Translations under genes and position numbers: made by a program | Part shown: piece after piece, positions 62,340-64,000 of the stretch | Numbering within the stretch: position 1 is the first letter of the stretch | Layout of the letters: each line of letters begins with the position of its first letter | The notes under the pieces: model-generated | The model's input: only the letters and a program-made list of their open reading frames with translations | What the model was told of the DNA's origin: nothing | Databases searched by the model: none | DNA from: Halobacteria archaeon HArc-gm2 | Lineage (GTDB): Archaea; Halobacteriota; Halobacteria; Halobacteriales; Haloarculaceae | Assembly (NCBI GenBank): GCA_025517465.1 | Contig: JAOPKE010000003.1 | Coordinates: 62,001-126,000, forward strand | DNA length: 64,000 nucleotides | Reading direction: 5' to 3'

Positions 62340-63823
62340 CTGGACGAATCGCCGTCCCGTCGCTCGGCGAGGTTCCGAACCTCGACCCGGTCGGGCACCC
62401 GGTCCAGCGCCGACGGCGGCCAGCGGTCGTGGCCGAGCGTGAACTCGGCGTCGGGGTTCAGTTCGACGAGTCGGGCGAGCCCGTCGGCCGCCGCCTGGTA
62501 GGCCTGCGGTTCGAGCGCCTCCGGCACCTCCGCCGTGAAGGGGTACGTCTCGCTCAACTCCCGAGGATAGGGACCGAACGGCGCGGCGATGCGCCAGTTC
62601 TCGTCGAACTCGTCGCCCCGGCTCCCCTCGGTGACGAACACGTCGCCGGAGAGGTCGAACCGGTCGAGGCGACGGTGGTGACGCACGACTTCGGGCCGGC
62701 GGGCGCTCTCCGTCGAGAGGTAGAAGAACGTGTCCTTGGAGACGGGATCAGTCTCCTCCAGCTGGTCGGCGTGGTGGAGTAAGGTGCGGTACCCGTCGAG
62801 CATGTCCGGGTGGGCGCGGGCGCGCGACTCGACGAGTTCCAGCAGGTCGCCGTCGCGGATGGCCTGCTTGATCGTTCGAATCTCGCCGTAGGTGACGTGG
62901 AGGTTGTGGCGGGCGAGCAGTTCCTCCGTCTCCCGGTCGCTCATCTTCCGCAGGGCCTCGGGCGTGTACTCGGCGCAGACCGGGCACTGACACGGGAAGT
63001 ACTCCATGTCGTCGAGGTGCTCGGTTCCTCGGACGGTGAGGTAGCGCCCGTCGCGGGCGTACAGCGCGTAGGCGGCCGAATCGAACAGGTCACAGCCGAG
63101 CGCGACGGCCAGCGCGAACATCATCGGGTGGCCCGCGCCGAAGAGGTGCACAGGCCTATCCTCGCCGAGGCCGCGTTTGCAAGCGGCGACGACGTCGACC
63201 AGGTCGGCGTAGCGGTACTCGTTCATCAGCGGGACGACGGCGCCCAGCGGGAAGACGTCCAGCGAGGTGCCGTCGGCGTGTTCGGCGGCGGCCTCCCGGA
63301 GGTCGGGGTAGGTCGACCCCTGGACCGGCGCCGTGACGAGCATCTCGCCGACGTCGACGGTCTCGGCGAGTTCGAGGCGCTCCTGCGTGGTCTGGAGTTC
63401 CTCCTCGGCCTGCTCGCGCTCGACGTCTGGCGGTGTCGGGATGTCCACCGGCGTCCCGATGTCGCTCCCGATGTCGTGCTGGAACTGCAGAATCTCCTCG
63501 GTGGTGACGGTGATGTCTCCGTACTCGGCGAGCTGGAACGACCCGGAGTCGGTCATGATCGCCCCCGAAAAGTCCAGCAGGTCGTGGAGGCCCTGTTCCA
63601 GCGCTGGCTCGCGCAGGTCGTCGCTTCCGTGGAGGACGTAGCTGTTGGTGATCAGGATCTCGGCACCGAACTCGGATTCGAGGGTCGCCGGCGACACGGT
63701 CTGGACGTGGGGGTTGACGACCGGGAGGAGTGCGGGGGTCTCGACCGTGACGCCGCGACGGGGAACGGTGAGTTCGCCCAGCCGCCCCGCGGCGTCGTAG
63801 TGGCGGACCTCGAAGTGACTCAT
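62336..63823 (-). CDS. tgtA: archaeosine tRNA-guanine transglycosylase ArcTGT
   Basis: A 495-residue enzyme that exchanges guanine at position 15 of archaeal tRNA for preQ0, the first committed step of archaeosine formation. The nucleophile-type Asp and base pocket appear in [14 protein letters not shown] and [14 protein letters not shown], and the zinc site is [13 protein letters not shown] with a later His ([12 protein letters not shown]). It is shorter than the 580-residue form with a C-terminal PUA, as in other haloarchaea. It converges with the dehydrogenase; both stops overlap in CTAG. Confidence 0.9.
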   Translation of the reverse strand: MSHFEVRHYDAAGRLGELTVPRRGVTVETPALLPVVNPHVQTVSPATLESEFGAEILITNSYVLHGSDDLREPALEQGLHDLLDFSGAIMTDSGSFQLAEYGDITVTTEEILQFQHDIGSDIGTPVDIPTPPDVEREQAEEELQTTQERLELAETVDVGEMLVTAPVQGSTYPDLREAAAEHADGTSLDVFPLGAVVPLMNEYRYADLVDVVAACKRGLGEDRPVHLFGAGHPMMFALAVALGCDLFDSAAYALYARDGRYLTVRGTEHLDDMEYFPCQCPVCAEYTPEALRKMSDRETEELLARHNLHVTYGEIRTIKQAIRDGDLLELVESRARAHPDMLDGYRTLLHHADQLEETDPVSKDTFFYLSTESARRPEVVRHHRRLDRFDLSGDVFVTEGSRGDEFDENWRIAAPFGPYPRELSETYPFTAEVPEALEPQAYQAAADGLARLVELNPDAEFTLGHDRWPPSALDRVPDRVEVRNLAERRDGDSSS

Positions 63824-63886
63824 TGGATAGTTTGGGGGCGAGTGGACGCCTAAGGATTGCGTTCTCTGGGCCGGTTGCGACGTGGC

Positions 63887-64000
63887 TCAGAACTCGGTCC
63901 AGTCGACGACGGGGACGTCGTCGATGCGGTCGAAGTGGTCGACGTTGGCACGGTCGATGTTGTCAAGGACCGACGTATCACAGCGATTCATCGTCACTCC
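63887..64000 (-). CDS. partial CDS at window end, PIN/VapC-like tail
   Basis: The last 114 bases hold the C-terminal 37 codons of a minus-strand gene that continues beyond the window. The end of the product (ANVDHFDRIDDVPVVDWTEF) resembles the C-terminus of VapC-type PIN-domain ribonucleases, which usually end with a D-x-FxRIxGLxVxxW pattern. The catalytic acidic residues would lie outside the window, so this is tentative. Confidence 0.4.
   Translation of the reverse strand, partial: GVTMNRCDTSVLDNIDRANVDHFDRIDDVPVVDWTEF

Noticed and set aside
1-64000. tRNA, rRNA or replication origin
   Set aside because: No cloverleaf-like tRNA, rRNA signature, orc/cdc6 gene or origin repeat cluster was recognised on either strand.

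Overview
The window reads as a high-GC haloarchaeal chromosome. The predicted proteins are very acidic, Tat (twin-arginine) signals dominate the secretome, promoters look like archaeal TATA boxes with short or no leaders, and three enzymes of the archaea-specific archaeosine tRNA modification are encoded. No rRNA, tRNA, CRISPR array or intact transposase was seen.

Layout. 0.3-2.9 kb: an arsenic operon (arsR-arsM-MFS transporter). 3.0-5.1 kb: two divergent PhoU-type phosphate regulators around a palindrome. 5.2-15.7 kb: a complete phosphonate divergon. One arm (minus) holds phnD-phnC-phnE plus a hexapeptide acetyltransferase; the other (plus) holds phnG-H-I-J-K-L-M plus a TIM-barrel protein, almost every gene overlapping the next by 1-8 bases. 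15.9-16.8 kb: a Tat-exported glycerophosphodiester phosphodiesterase. Together these form a phosphorus-scavenging region of about 14 kb. 16.9-19.8 kb: lower-GC, gene-poor DNA with a DUF7260 protein, a PQQ-repeat lipoprotein and gene remnants. 19.75-31.7 kb: membrane protein, methyltransferase, alcohol dehydrogenase, MATE pump, Gfo/Idh oxidoreductase, a seven-PAS histidine kinase with its response regulator, and a flavin oxidoreductase. 31.8-33.3 kb: an accessory-looking pair, an HTH protein and a HExxH metallopeptidase. 33.3-40.7 kb: two ABC exporters, a VTT membrane protein, a TetR regulator and a second MATE pump. 41-45.3 kb: squalene synthase-like enzyme, DMT transporter, two Yip1-type membrane proteins and a DUF433/DUF5615 toxin-antitoxin pair. 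45.4-49.7 kb: a MacB/LolD-like ABC system with an exported partner, and a winged-helix regulator with two DUF7521 membrane proteins. 49.7-52.7 kb: a long nested palindrome, cation diffusion facilitator, Rieske protein, HIT protein and zinc-ribbon protein. 53-63.8 kb: RaSEA, ArcS and ArcTGT of archaeosine synthesis, interspersed with a PKD-domain exported protein, an AglM/AglF sugar-nucleotide pair and a cupredoxin-glucose/sorbosone dehydrogenase fusion.

The most interesting points are: (1) the archaeal C-P lyase operon, which has no visible phnP or phnN but ends in a translationally coupled TIM-barrel metal-site protein that could supply the missing ribose-phosphate step; (2) a shared TGAC-N6-GTCAG operator in front of the TetR gene, a drug-type ABC exporter and the second MATE pump, the last through an unannotated 55-codon leader ORF; (3) the HTH-zincin pair; and (4) an 82-base nested palindrome. 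All functions are read from sequence motifs and family knowledge; no database search was run.
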